64,000 nucleotides of DNA from Hartmannibacter diazotrophicus (lineage in GTDB: Bacteria > Pseudomonadota > Alphaproteobacteria > Rhizobiales > Pleomorphomonadaceae). The stretch spans positions 1,052,550-1,116,549 of the forward strand of contig NZ_LT960614.1 in assembly GCF_900231165.1 (NCBI RefSeq). The letters run 5' to 3'. Under the pieces are notes generated by a model. It ran no database searches, was not told the DNA's origin, and was given only the letters and a program-made list of their open reading frames with translations. The position numbers and the translations under genes are program-made. Positions within the stretch are counted from its first letter, which is position 1; each line of letters starts with the position of its first letter. Of the stretch, positions 17,534-28,645 are shown piece by piece.

Positions 17534-18573
17534 AGGCTGCGCTTCAGGAAATCCGAAACGAGGGTGAAGACCTCGTCGTGGATCTCCTCGCGGCTGCGCG
17601 TCCCGCCATCCCGGCAGACGACCCCCTCGCCGGGCGCCTCCTTTTCGATGAGGTCGGCCGCACCCGGCTTGCAGACGCCCATGAAGCTGAAATGGGTCGC
17701 GTCGTCGATCCGGCGATAGGTCGTCAGGGGCTGCGGCAGGTGATCGGCCAGATACTGCGATTCCTGTTCGGCCGGCAGATGGATGACGTCGAAGCCGGCG
17801 GCAAGAACGAGGACAGGAAGCTCGATGGCCGAAAGGCTTGCGTCGGTGAACCCGCGGCCTAGCCCAAGGTCGAGCGTCACCGCCGCCTTGACGCGCCGGT
17901 CGCCGAGATCGCCCGCGACGCTGGCCCTGTGATCGGCGTTCTTGAGCGCGCCGAGACCGTCCATCGCCTTGCAGGAGATCGACGGGGCGTGGCCTGCCGC
18001 GCAGTCCTTCTCGAATTTCTCCGCATCGAAGCGCCCGCCGGCAATCTCGATCGCGGTCCAGCCGCCGAGCGAATGGCCGAGAACGGCGATCCGGGCCGGA
18101 TCGATGGTGCCGGCCATGTTCGGACGACCGAGCACCGCATCGATGACATGGGAAAGATCCTTCGGCCGCTCCGAAAGGTCCGCCGCCTCGTCTTTCGAGC
18201 GGTTGAAGGTGGTCGTGCCCGGATGGTCGGGTGCCGCCACCACATAGCCTTCGGCGGCAAGGCGCGTTGCCAGCCAGGCTTCGTTGCGCCAGTTGCCGCC
18301 AAGCCCGTGCGAGAAGACGACGAGCGGATGGACACCTGAAAGCGGCGTCGCGTCCTCGCGCACGTCGACGCCCAGGAAGGCCGGATTTTCGGCGACGCGG
18401 GCAAGACGGCCGTCCGCCTCGGCAGGATACCAGAAGGCGGTCTGGAGCAACTCATGCCGCTCGGGGGAGGGGACGGCCCGCAGCGTGAAGCCGACGGCCG
18501 TCTCTGCCTCAGCGGCGGCGGGCAGGAGCAGGAGAATGGCCCCCAGGGCGGCGGGAAGGCGATAGCGTGACAT
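17494..18573 (-). CDS. secreted alpha/beta hydrolase, PAF-acetylhydrolase/dienelactone type
   Basis: A 359-residue protein with a clear signal peptide (YRLPAALGAILLLLPAAAEAETA). The fold carries the oxyanion motif VVFSHGLGGN, the nucleophile elbow LGHSLGGWT (Ser near residue 172), and a late DDATHFSFMG supplying the catalytic His. The spacing fits the family of platelet-activating-factor acetylhydrolase-like and dienelactone-like hydrolases. It likely acts as a periplasmic or secreted esterase. Start at ATG 18573, as the signal peptide begins there. Its 3' end overlaps the convergent AraC gene by 40 bases. Confidence 0.85.
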   Translation of the reverse strand: MSRYRLPAALGAILLLLPAAAEAETAVGFTLRAVPSPERHELLQTAFWYPAEADGRLARVAENPAFLGVDVREDATPLSGVHPLVVFSHGLGGNWRNEAWLATRLAAEGYVVAAPDHPGTTTFNRSKDEAADLSERPKDLSHVIDAVLGRPNMAGTIDPARIAVLGHSLGGWTAIEIAGGRFDAEKFEKDCAAGHAPSISCKAMDGLGALKNADHRASVAGDLGDRRVKAAVTLDLGLGRGFTDASLSAIELPVLVLAAGFDVIHLPAEQESQYLADHLPQPLTTYRRIDDATHFSFMGVCKPGAADLIEKEAPGEGVVCRDGGTRSREEIHDEVFTLVSDFLKRSLQGAETATSAERR

Positions 18574-18680
18574 GGAAAAGCTCCGGTCGTTGGATGACCG
18601 GGCTTTTCTGCGCTTCGGCGTGCCGCTCGAAGACCTTGAACGCGATCAAGGACGTCCTCGAACCTGTTCGAGGGCAGTCC

Positions 18681-19241
18681 TCAGCCTCTTGGCAGCGGAT
18701 AGACCCTGGCGACGCTGTTCGCGATGAGCGCCGCGAGAACCGCCTTGACGACGTCGCCCGGAATGAAGGCGAGGTTGCCGTAGGCCATCTTCACGATCGG
18801 CGCGTTGGCGACGAAGGCGAGCCACGGAATGCCGAGCGCATAGACGACACCGATGCCGCCGATGATGGCGGCGGCGACGCCGCCAATGACCGCCTTCTTC
18901 GTGGAAGCGGATCGCGACGGACCGATGAACCGGTCGGCGAGCCATCCTGTCACCATGGCGCCGGGTAGCCAGCCGACGAGATAGCCCGCCGTCGGCCCGG
19001 CATAGACCGCAAGGCCGCCCCGTCCACCCGAGAGAACGGGCACACCGATGGCGACGAGGATCAGGATCACGACGATGGCACCGCCGGCCCGCATCGGCCC
19101 GAGGCAAAGCCCGGCGAGCATGACGCCGAGGGTCTGCAGGGAAATCGGCACCCCGGCGATGAACTGGATGGGTGGCACGAGGCCGAGCGCTGCGATGATC
19201 GCGGCGAAGAGAACCATGAGCACGAAGTCGCGATTGGTCAT
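18681..19241 (-). CDS. bioY: biotin transporter substrate-binding component BioY
   Basis: A 186-residue S-component of the energy-coupling-factor biotin transporter, with about six membrane helices. Family signatures are VPISLQTLGVMLAGLCLGP near residue 32, AVYAGPTAGYLVGWL near residue 80, and IPGDVVKAVLAALIA near the C-terminus. BioY binds biotin in the membrane; BioM and BioN supply energy. It is the last gene of the bioMNY set and starts two bases after bioN ends, so it is translated from the same message. Confidence 0.95.
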   Translation of the reverse strand: MTNRDFVLMVLFAAIIAALGLVPPIQFIAGVPISLQTLGVMLAGLCLGPMRAGGAIVVILILVAIGVPVLSGGRGGLAVYAGPTAGYLVGWLPGAMVTGWLADRFIGPSRSASTKKAVIGGVAAAIIGGIGVVYALGIPWLAFVANAPIVKMAYGNLAFIPGDVVKAVLAALIANSVARVYPLPRG

Positions 19242-19243
19242 GA

Positions 19244-19900
19244 CTAGCCCCCTCTGGCGTCATATCCGTCCCTGACGGCGTCGGGCCTGCGCAGATCGGC
19301 GGGCGGAAATCCCCTCGCGTCGAGCGCGGCCGCGATGTCGTCGGCATTGCGCAACGTGCGTATCACAAGAGGGATCACGAGTGGGAGCGGGCGCGCCTTC
19401 ACGCCGCGGGCCGCCTGCGCCTCGCGGATCGCGTCGAACTCCGCCGCGATCTCGGGAATGAGACGCAGGACCAGCCCGATCGCAAGGCCGAGATAGGCGG
19501 AAACAAGCCGTCCCCTCCGGCCAAAGGGACTGAGACCCTTGCCGATGAGAGCGAGGATCGCGCCGGTCGGGGTGGTCATGGTGACGGCCGCCGCCAGCGT
19601 CATCAGGATAATCAGCCGCAGTGCGCTGATGAGCCCGAACCGCAGTTCGCTGATGACGAGGCTTGCCAGCAACACCAGAAGGCCGATGACGAGCGGCCAG
19701 ACGATCGCACGCGTCACCCGCTCGCGCGGCAGGCGGCAGGAGAGGAGAATGAGAGGGCACACGAGGGCGAGCGCGGCGAGCACCCGAAGATCGTCGATCC
19801 AGATCAGGGCGGCGCCCATCCCTGCAAGGCCGGCAAGCTTCGTGCCCGCGCCGAGCCGGTGCATGACACTGTCGCCCGGTGAATAGAGCGAGAGGTTCAC
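19244..19900 (-). CDS. bioN: biotin ECF transporter transmembrane component BioN
   Basis: A 218-residue T-component. Several hydrophobic helices in the first 130 residues are followed by the two Ala-Arg-Gly motifs (EAQAARG near residue 163 and ALDARGF near residue 198) that couple T-components to the ATPase. Rhizobial BioN commonly has this short form. The start overlaps the bioM stop by four bases (ATGA), and the stop is two bases before bioY. Confidence 0.93.
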   Translation of the reverse strand: MNLSLYSPGDSVMHRLGAGTKLAGLAGMGAALIWIDDLRVLAALALVCPLILLSCRLPRERVTRAIVWPLVIGLLVLLASLVISELRFGLISALRLIILMTLAAAVTMTTPTGAILALIGKGLSPFGRRGRLVSAYLGLAIGLVLRLIPEIAAEFDAIREAQAARGVKARPLPLVIPLVIRTLRNADDIAAALDARGFPPADLRRPDAVRDGYDARGG

Positions 19901-20583
19901 GGGGCCACCTCCGCCAGCGCTTCGAGGCGCCGGGCAGCCTCGGCCGGGTCGCCGTCGAAGTGGAGCCGGCCCTCGTGCAGCAGCAGCACGCGGTCCATGG
20001 ACCTTGCCAGCGCGAGGTCGTGGGTGACGACGACGGCCCTTGCGTCCAACTTGTCGATGGCCGCCGCGACGCGGCGCGCGTTGCGAAGATCGAGCGCGGT
20101 GGTCGGCTCGTCGAAGACGATGAGGCCGGGCTGCATGACGAGGATCGCCGCGAGCGCGACGAGTTGCACTTCGCCGCCGCTGAGTTCATGCGCCGGGCGC
20201 TCGGCGAGGGACAGAAGCCCGAGCCGGTCCAGCATCGCGCGGGCCTGCTTGACGGCCTCCTTGCGCGGCACACCGCGGTTGGTGAGGCCGAAGGCGACAT
20301 CGTCGGCGACGATCGGCAGCACGATCTGGTTCAGAGGGTTCTGGAAGACAAACCCGGTCCGGCCCTTGAGGGCTTTCGCATCCGCCTTCGTGTCCAGCCC
20401 GTCGATGAGGATCGATCCGCTGGTCGGCTGCATCAGGCCGGCGATCAGGCGGGCAAGGCTGCTCTTGCCGGACCCGTTGAGGCCGATGACGCCGATCCGC
20501 CGTTCGTCGAGCCGCGCCGTGATACCGTGGAGGATGGTCTGGCCGCTGCGGACGAGCCCGACGGTCTTCAGATCGATCGTCAT
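19897..20583 (-). CDS. bioM: biotin ECF transporter ATPase BioM
   Basis: A 228-residue ABC-type ATPase with all core motifs: Walker A GLNGSGKSS near residue 37, signature ELSGGEVQLVALA near residue 133, Walker B LIVFDEPTTALD, and a switch His in VVTHDLALA. Energises BioN/BioY for biotin uptake. Its ATG overlaps the stop of the preceding glycosyltransferase gene as ATGA, and its own stop overlaps the bioN start in the same way. Translational coupling therefore runs across the operon. Confidence 0.95.
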   Translation of the reverse strand: MTIDLKTVGLVRSGQTILHGITARLDERRIGVIGLNGSGKSSLARLIAGLMQPTSGSILIDGLDTKADAKALKGRTGFVFQNPLNQIVLPIVADDVAFGLTNRGVPRKEAVKQARAMLDRLGLLSLAERPAHELSGGEVQLVALAAILVMQPGLIVFDEPTTALDLRNARRVAAAIDKLDARAVVVTHDLALARSMDRVLLLHEGRLHFDGDPAEAARRLEALAEVAP

Positions 20584-22112
20584 GGCGTTTGCCAGGTGAC
20601 CTTGCGGACGGCGATCTCAAGCGACTTGGTCACGCCGCGCGCAACGGGAATGCGCCCTTCCTCGGCCTCGGTGGTGACGTCGAGCGATGGCCATGCGACC
20701 GGTGCAGACGTGTCGCGCGGGGCGGGCAGGACGACGAGGCCGGGGGCGGGAAGAGCGGTCGTGAAGGGCCGCGTCAGCTCGAAATGGTCTCGTGGCCGCG
20801 CTCCAGGCTCGGGCGGCGTGACGGCGATGGCGAATGGGGTATCGCGCAGATAGTAGAGCGCCTCGGCCGCATCGCCCCGCCGCACGAAGATGAGGGTCCG
20901 GGCGCCCGATGCCTGGGCCTCTTTGCCCAGTGCGGACATATAGTCCGACCAGCCGAGAACCCGCGACATCGGATTGCCGATCTTCGGCAGCCACAGGCTT
21001 GGCGCGAAGGCGGGAGCGACCAGCAGGACGAAGGCGATGAGACCGTGCAATCCCGTCGATGCGCGGAAGAGCATGCGGCGTTTGGCATCGTCCGGCTTGC
21101 TATGGGTGATCAGAAGGGCCGTCACCAGGATCGTCGCTGCCGGATAGGCGGTCGCCGCCCAGTTGGCGTTCGCTTCCTTGATGATGGCCTGCAGGGTGAA
21201 GGCGGCCAGAATCGGCACGCTGAAGACAATGAGGAACCGGTCGGCCGGCCGGTTGGCGCTGCGTCTCAGGCCGAAGACCATCGCAAGGAGCGCGGCAAAG
21301 AGGATGGGGCCGAAGACGCCGAACTGGCTGCCAAGAAACTCCGCCATCGCTTCGGGATGGATCGCCGGCCCGCTCCAGTTGGCGTTGTCGCGCGTGTGCG
21401 AGAAGGTGACGAAGCTGTGCGCGGCATTCCACAGGATGTTCGGCACGATCAGGAGAATGCCGATGGCGATGGCCGCCCAGAATTGCGGACCGAGCAGCCG
21501 GCGCCGATGCTCCGGTGTCAGCAGCAGGTAGAGCAGGGCGGCGGCCGGAAAGAAGGCCATGGCATATTTGGCGTTGAGCCCGACGCCGATGGCAAGTCCG
21601 AGCCCTAGGGCATTGCCCCAGCCGCCGTCGTCGAGCCAGCGCGCCATGAACAGGAGCGCGAAGGACCAGGCAAGCAGCAGCGGAATGTCGGTGGTGATCA
21701 GCAGCGAGGACAGGCTGACGGCGGGCACGAGCAGGAAGGTGACCGCCGACCAGAAGCCGACGCGCCCGCCGTAGAATCGCGCGGCGAGGGCGGCGAGGAC
21801 GAGGCTCGTCGCGCCGTGCAGGATCGGCGCGGCAAGCCGCACGGCCCATTCGCTGTTGCCGAAGAGGGCGGTCGTTACGGCGATGATCCAGGCGATCAGC
21901 GGCGGCTTGGAGTAGTAGCCGAAATCCGGCACCTTGGCCCAGGACCAGTATTGCGCCTCGTCGACATAAAGGTCCGTTTTGGCAAGCAGCAGCGCCAGAA
22001 CGCGCAGGCCGACGGCAACGCCCACCAGCAGCAGGAGAGGCCCCCACCGTAGTCCGGGATCGGCCGCGCCGGTCTGTCCGGCTCCGTCATGTCTCAGGGT
22101 GTTCGACGCCAA
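20580..22112 (-). CDS. glycosyltransferase family 39-like membrane protein
   Basis: A roughly 510-residue integral membrane protein of the PMT/ArnT (GT39) superfamily. The acidic motif DLYVDEAQYWSWAKVPDFGYYSKPPLIAW near residue 45 is the catalytic loop of GT-C enzymes that use a lipid-linked sugar, and ten or more helices follow. The start is TTG at 22112, preceded by AGAGGAG eight bases away; longer frames run into non-conserved sequence. The 3' end overlaps bioM as ATGA, so the gene is the first in the biotin-transport operon. Acceptor unknown. Confidence 0.85.
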   Translation of the reverse strand: MASNTLRHDGAGQTGAADPGLRWGPLLLLVGVAVGLRVLALLLAKTDLYVDEAQYWSWAKVPDFGYYSKPPLIAWIIAVTTALFGNSEWAVRLAAPILHGATSLVLAALAARFYGGRVGFWSAVTFLLVPAVSLSSLLITTDIPLLLAWSFALLFMARWLDDGGWGNALGLGLAIGVGLNAKYAMAFFPAAALLYLLLTPEHRRRLLGPQFWAAIAIGILLIVPNILWNAAHSFVTFSHTRDNANWSGPAIHPEAMAEFLGSQFGVFGPILFAALLAMVFGLRRSANRPADRFLIVFSVPILAAFTLQAIIKEANANWAATAYPAATILVTALLITHSKPDDAKRRMLFRASTGLHGLIAFVLLVAPAFAPSLWLPKIGNPMSRVLGWSDYMSALGKEAQASGARTLIFVRRGDAAEALYYLRDTPFAIAVTPPEPGARPRDHFELTRPFTTALPAPGLVVLPAPRDTSAPVAWPSLDVTTEAEEGRIPVARGVTKSLEIAVRKVTWQTP

Positions 22113-22417
22113 GTCTGGCTCCTCTGCCGGCCCGATGGTTCTGCCCGTCTGGATGAAAGACCATTCCCGAATCGGCGCCCACCCGACTTTAGGGTTGAGC
22201 GGCCTCAGAGAATGATCACGGTCCGGTCTTCGCCGTGTCCATTGCCGGTTCCGCCACCCTATGGCGCGGCACGGCCATAAACTCAAGCTTTGTGCACGTC
22301 TTGGCGGCGTCTGCACAAGACGCAGGCCTGCCATGATAAAAAAATGTCATATGGGGCTTTCAATTGGGCCGGCGAGTTGCTACATCAGCGCCGTCGGCAG
22401 AGACCTTCCGACTTTGA

Positions 22418-23714
<1,297 letters not shown>

Positions 23715-23727
<13 letters not shown>

Positions 23728-25110
23728 CCGTCGCCGAAAAACGGTCGGACATTCCCTCCCTGCTGCGAATCTCCGCCGATCTGTCGCTGGAGACGGGAAA
23801 GCTCGATCGCAAGTTCGTCGCTGATTTGGTCGAAGTGCTCTATCCGGATACGACAATCGAGAAGCTGGGCCTGCCGTCGGATTCCGATGCGCGCTGGTTG
23901 TCGCTCGAGGATTTAGTCCTTGCGTTCCGGCCGGGACGGCATGTTCAAGACGTGCTGCACGTCCTCGCCACGCTCATCGAACGCAATCGCGGTGACTTCG
24001 AGGGTGAGGACGGCGATGGCGGCGGGGGTGGCGACAGGCACCCGAATCGAAGCCTTCCACCACATCCACGGAGAAAGGGCAAGGATCGGACGAGACGTCG
24101 AAGTCGTCGACGAGTGAAGGCAAAGGTGGCAGGAAGCGCGACCAACCGTCCGGGGCCGAAGTGATCCAGCCGGAGCCGTTACTGATGGTTGACGAGATCG
24201 GCTACAAGCCGCCCGTAACCGTCGAAACGCTCTCCGGATATGGTAAGGTGAAGGATTGGGTGCTCGATCTCAAGGCGGACCTGGACGATTACCGGGCGGG
24301 CATCCTTGCCTGGTCGAAAATGAGCACCAGTTGCTGTTGTCCGGACCGTCGGGAACCGGCAAGACGACTTTTGCCCAAGCGCTCTTGCAACAGTCTGCAG
24401 GTTCCGTTGGTCGTCACCTCTGTCTCGACCTGGCTGCAAGGCGGGCATTTGAACGACGTGATCGACAAGATGAACAAGACGTTTGTCGAGGCCCGTGCCA
24501 TGGCGCCGGCGAACCTGTTCATCGACGAGATCGACGAGATTGGCAAACGGCGGAGCGGGAGTACTCGGACTATTAGAACGCCATTGTCAACAAGGCACGA
24601 GAACTGCTCGATGACGCGTGAAATCGGAGGGATTGATCATTGTTGGTGCGACCAAGCGCCCAAACGATATCGACGAGGCGATCAAGCGCTCCGGGCGGCT
24701 GGAAGGCATTTCGAGACTCCGAAGCCCAATGTCCCGACACTCGCGGAAATCCTTGCCCTTCATCTCGGTGATGATGTGATGTCGCTGATCCAGGAGTCGG
24801 TACCGGACGTCGGGTCGGAATCCGATGATGGCTTCTCGCTGAAGAAGATCGTCGCCGATCACCTGAAGGAAGAAGCTGAAGAGGAACGGAAAGGAGCAGT
24901 GCGGTGATCGCGACTCAGAGCAGCGACACGACGAAAACGCCGGCAGTCGCGCCGCAGGGCAATCCCGTCAACGCGATCCTGCGGCGTCTGGCGACGCGCG
25001 TGATGGGGATGACGGGCGCGGATATTGAACGCATCGTCGGGGAGGCGCGGTTGAAGGCGCGGCGTGGCACGTGGTCGGAGATGGAGATTGGAGGTTCCGC
25101 CAATTCATGA
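23715..25110 (+). pseudogene. AAA+ ATPase (FtsH-like), multiply frameshifted
   Basis: Parts of one AAA+ protein are spread over all three plus frames. In order they are an N-terminal region from 23715 (EKRSDIPSLLRISADLSLE), Walker A LLLSGPSGTGKTTFAQ near 24330, a segment with Walker B ANLFIDEIDEIGKR near 24510, a frame ending in a TAG near 24575, the second-region-of-homology motif VGATKRPNDIDEAIKRSGRLE near 24635-24700, and a lid segment GMTGADIERIVGEARLKARR near 25010. Each change of frame interrupts a conserved motif order, so the gene is dead. The family resembles rhizobial island-borne FtsH-type ATPases of unknown role. Bases 25111-25402 show nothing recognisable. Confidence 0.75.
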
Positions 25111-25402
25111 ACGACAGATTCGGGCTCAAAAAAGCGCGCAACTAGCGATGATCTGGAAGGACCCGGTCTGAAGGCGGAAGGCTGACGCCAAGGCTCGAGG
25201 ACCGGAACTGGGTTTCACTTCGGTGGGGAAGGGGCTTAAACGAAGAGCCTCAGAGAGGTTTCAAGATGCATCCTATGCCGGTTAGACATAATTCGTTGCA
25301 CTGTCGAAGGGGCGCCTGAACTTACTGTGTTTCGGCGTGCAAAATTGACCCCGGCGATCGGCGTCCTTTTTTGACGCCGATAGGGGCGGTTCTGCGCGCC
25401 GA

Positions 25403-25657
25403 TTGACAGGGATCGCCAATCTCGCCTTGCTGATGGAGATTGTTGAGGATCACGAGACCGGCCTTGATCTTATCGTCGTGGAGAGCGCTCGGCTATATCT
25501 CGGCCAGATCGGCGCGCGCTCTTCTAGGATTGTGACGTTAGAAAAGGCGCTTAGATCGGAAGGGAAAGGCTCACAGAGCGCGGCCCGGCTCATGTCCATG
25601 CCCGGAATGGGGCCGATTGCCGCGATAGCGGAGGCCTTCGACGCTGGCGCGCCGTGA
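25403..25657 (+). pseudogene. IS110-family transposase fragment
   Basis: About 84 residues remain. The segment LEKALRSEGKGSQSAARLMSMPGMGPIAAIAEAFDAGAP matches the C-terminal transposase_20 domain of IS110/IS116 elements (usual form LMSxPGVGPITA.AIEAFAP). Neither the N-terminal DEDD domain nor the rest of the C-terminal domain is present. It is a relic inside the island. Confidence 0.6.
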
Positions 25658-25893
25658 TTGAACGAAAACTGGAGGGGCGCCGGACGTCTTCAAAAATTCG
25701 CCGAACTGGTCATGGCCAGGCCGCACGTGTGGCTGGCATGGTAGCGAAAACGTTGAACGTGACGCCGGAGGCGGCGCGTCGTATAGTTTTAGAACTCGGT
25801 CTCAGGGAGGTGGCAGGCAGGGGGAGGTTTCGGGGCGTGGGGGATTCTATGATTGGGCCTGTAGCTTCTGGTATCCGTTGCGAGCACAATTAA
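25654..25893 (+). pseudogene. DUF1612 / RHE_PE00001-like C-terminal fragment
   Basis: A 79-residue open frame. Its core (RVAGMVAKTLNVTPEAARRIVLELGLREVAGRGRFRGVG) looks like the helix-turn-helix C-terminus of the DUF1612 family common on rhizobial plasmids and islands, where it normally ends a protein of about 400 residues. No N-terminal part is seen. It directly overlaps the IS110 fragment, suggesting a deletion junction. Family assignment is from memory of the motif and is moderate. Confidence 0.45.
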
Positions 25894-25931
25894 CTTATAA
25901 GTAGTAGTGTGAATGCGATATTCGCTGGAAG

Positions 25932-27797
25932 ATGTCTTTCGCTGATTCTTCAGATACTCAAGAATGGCTCCGCGGCGAGGTGGCGCGGTTATTTGCATGT
26001 CTTGCACAGGCCAGTTCGATTGCGGACAAGCTAGCGCTCATACGATCTCTAGTGCGCCTCAAAGGTGGTCGGATGGATCGCGAAGATCTGAAACCGCACC
26101 TCTCAGACGCGGACGTTGACGCTGCTCCACGGTTTGGGTTGGCCATCGGTGCATCGGTCATTCGCTTGCTTGACGAAAAAGATGATCGGACACCTGAAGG
26201 GTTTTGGGTCGCTCAGGACTTGGATCTTTCTCTCCGGCGCTATCGCGATCATCTTCCCCCCGATGCCATTCTTTTGAGGCACACCAGTCATCCGGATTAT
26301 CGGTCGGAGGGCCAGAAGGCCGCGGTACGCTCACTCGTTACGATGCCCAAGGGTGCGTCGCTGATGGTCTGCCTACCAACCGGTTCTGGCAAAAGCCTCC
26401 TGTTTCAACTGTGTGCGACTCGCATGCGAGAAACGGGCGGTGGATCATGCGTTGTTGTCGTGACACCAACTGTGTCGCTGGCGTTGGATCATGAGCGTAC
26501 GTTATCGGCGATACCCGGCCTTGAAGGAAGCCGAGCACTGGTCGGAGGGATGGATGCAGTTGATCGCGCCAACCTCATGGACGCATTCCGCAGGGGTGAG
26601 ATCCCAATACTTTTGATGTCGCCGGAAATCGCCCTTGGATCAGGGAGAGAGTACCTGATTGAGGCGGCAACCGATCCGACCAAAAAACTCGGTCCTCTGA
26701 AGGCTTCTCTTTCGGCAATCTTCATTGACGAAGCGCATATTATCGAGAGTTGGGGACGGACGTTTCGCCCAGATTTTCAGCGACTCCCTGGCCTGGTCCG
26801 AGAACTCCGATCTTACAACAGAGATCTACAGTGCATCCTCCTCTCGGCTACTCTGCCACCGTCTGCCCGAGAAGTACTCCGTGCATCTTATAGATCGGAC
26901 CAAGGGTGGGGCGAGGTGGATGCAGCGTCGCCACGTTCTGAGTTCGACATCGTCATGCATCGGTATGAAAGCGCGGAATCTCGGCTTCAGGCACTCGACT
27001 TCGTGGTGGATCGAGCGCCACGTCCGCTGATTGTCTACACGACACTGGCAGGAGACGAGGATGATAGAGGGCCTCGGGATCTACGTCTCAGCGCAAGCGA
27101 ACTCTACGCCCGCCTCAAAATTCGGGGCTATGAGCGCATCGCACTCTTCAGTGGCGAGGTTTCTTCAACTTCCGAGAGGCATCAGATCGTAAACGATTGG
27201 GCTGCCGATAAGATCGATATGGTTGTTGCTACATCTGCCTTCGGGATGGGCGTTGACAAGACAAATGTGAGATCAGTCGTACACGCCTGCCTCCCGGACA
27301 GTCCCGCTCGTTACTACCAAGAGATCGGCCGCGCCGCTCGGGACGGGCGGCAGGGACTGGTGGTCTGCCTTTTCACCGATGTGAACAGAGACGGCTTCAA
27401 AGACGACGTGACCCACGCACGCTCAGTGGCGACCGGTTCGTGGATCACCCGCGAACTTGCTGTCCCGCGCTGGGAGGCTATGATCCGGTCAAGCTTTAAT
27501 AATCGTTGGGTTGAAGATACGCAAGCTATGACCATTGACCTTGACGCAATGAGGTTTGGCATAACCGTTTCCACCGATCTCAACCGCCGTTGGAACATGA
27601 GTATTCTCAATTTGCTCCAGCGCGCGCAGATGCTTGATATCGTTTCATGTTCCCAAGACCCTAACCGCTTCGCATGGGATATTGAAATACGCGAGTCCAA
27701 CCTCCTTGCACATGAGGCCGGCGGGATTTGGGATCGTGTATTCGCCCTTCGAGAGAGCTGGCTCGGTTTATCTGAACAGTTTGCGGGCTGTCTCTAA
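25932..27797 (+). CDS. RecQ/DpdF-like DEAH helicase, 3' end cut off by an IS
   Basis: 621 residues remain. Superfamily 2 helicase motifs are complete: Walker A LPTGSGKSLLFQL near residue 150, IFIDEAHIIESWGRTFRPDF (DEAH, followed by a RecQ-type aromatic loop), LLSATLPP, ATSAFGMGVDKTNVR and QEIGRAARDGR. Residues 1-115 are a unique N-terminal region. The region after motif VI continues for about 150 residues and stops at the edge of the IS3-family element at 27789, so the C-terminal part is lost and the last residues are IS-encoded. The sequence resembles DpdF, the helicase of the 7-deazaguanine DNA modification cluster, and other defence helicases. Base composition is visibly lower in GC than its chromosomal neighbours. 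No other dpd gene is in the window. Confidence 0.75.
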   Translation: MSFADSSDTQEWLRGEVARLFACLAQASSIADKLALIRSLVRLKGGRMDREDLKPHLSDADVDAAPRFGLAIGASVIRLLDEKDDRTPEGFWVAQDLDLSLRRYRDHLPPDAILLRHTSHPDYRSEGQKAAVRSLVTMPKGASLMVCLPTGSGKSLLFQLCATRMRETGGGSCVVVVTPTVSLALDHERTLSAIPGLEGSRALVGGMDAVDRANLMDAFRRGEIPILLMSPEIALGSGREYLIEAATDPTKKLGPLKASLSAIFIDEAHIIESWGRTFRPDFQRLPGLVRELRSYNRDLQCILLSATLPPSAREVLRASYRSDQGWGEVDAASPRSEFDIVMHRYESAESRLQALDFVVDRAPRPLIVYTTLAGDEDDRGPRDLRLSASELYARLKIRGYERIALFSGEVSSTSERHQIVNDWAADKIDMVVATSAFGMGVDKTNVRSVVHACLPDSPARYYQEIGRAARDGRQGLVVCLFTDVNRDGFKDDVTHARSVATGSWITRELAVPRWEAMIRSSFNNRWVEDTQAMTIDLDAMRFGITVSTDLNRRWNMSILNLLQRAQMLDIVSCSQDPNRFAWDIEIRESNLLAHEAGGIWDRVFALRESWLGLSEQFAGCL

Positions 27798-27814
27798 GTG
27801 GATTTCCGCCCTGG

Positions 27815-28645
27815 TTATGCCGCAACCGGGATTGGCTGCAGCGCATTGAAGTAGGCCTGATCGGGCGTCTGCCGTGCCAGGCTCTGGTGAGGTCTTCGGC
27901 CGTTGTAGAACGCGAGATAGCGGCCGATCGAAGCGCGCGCGTCGGACACGCTGGCATAGGCGCGCAGGTAGACCTCCTCGTATTTGACCGATTTCCAGAT
28001 GCGCTCGACGAAGACGTTGTCGCGCCAGGCGCCCTTGCCATCCATGCTGATCTTGATGCCGGAGCCGATCAGCAGGGCGGTGAACTCGCGGCTGGTGAAC
28101 TGCGAGCCTTGGTCGGTATTGAAGATATCCGGCTTGCCGAAGCGCGCCATCGCCTCCTCGACGGCCTCGATGCAGAAGGCGACGTCCATCGTGATCGAGA
28201 GCCGCCAGGCCAGGACCTTGCGGCTGAACCAGTCGACGACGGCCGTCAGATAGACGAAGCCCCGCGCCATCGGGATGTAGGTGATGTCCATCGCCCAGAC
28301 CTGATTGGCGCGCGTCACCGGCAGCTTGCGCAGCAGGTAAGGGAAGATCTTGTGCCCCGGCGCCGGCTTTGACGTGTTCGGTCGGCGGTAAAGCGCCTCG
28401 ATCCCCATCCGCTTCATCAGCGTCGCGACGTGGAGACGCCCAGCGACATGCCCCTCGGCCAGCAGCAGACCCTGCAGCATGCGGCTGCCGGCGAAGGGGT
28501 ATTCCAGATGCAGCGCGTCAATCGCGCGCATCAAGGCCAGATCAGCAGACGAGGCCGCGCGGGGCAGATAATAGACACTGCCTCGGCTGATCCCGAGTGC
28601 TCTGGCCTGCCGGTTGAGCGGCAGATCGTGATGGCGGTCGATCAT
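27815..28645 (-). CDS. IS3-family transposase OrfB (DDE integrase)
   Basis: A 276-residue protein. The N-terminal helical region with a HTH_21-type segment (RQARALGISRGSVYYLPR) precedes an rve integrase core with the DDE triad: Asp in WAMDITYIPMARGF, Asp in FNTDQGSQFTSREF, Glu in NVFVERIWKSVKYEEVYL. It ends RRPHQSLARQTPDQAYF as is typical for this group. It overlaps the end of orfA by four bases; in IS3 elements an OrfAB fusion is usually made by -1 frameshifting. Confidence 0.93.
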   Translation of the reverse strand: MIDRHHDLPLNRQARALGISRGSVYYLPRAASSADLALMRAIDALHLEYPFAGSRMLQGLLLAEGHVAGRLHVATLMKRMGIEALYRRPNTSKPAPGHKIFPYLLRKLPVTRANQVWAMDITYIPMARGFVYLTAVVDWFSRKVLAWRLSITMDVAFCIEAVEEAMARFGKPDIFNTDQGSQFTSREFTALLIGSGIKISMDGKGAWRDNVFVERIWKSVKYEEVYLRAYASVSDARASIGRYLAFYNGRRPHQSLARQTPDQAYFNALQPIPVAA

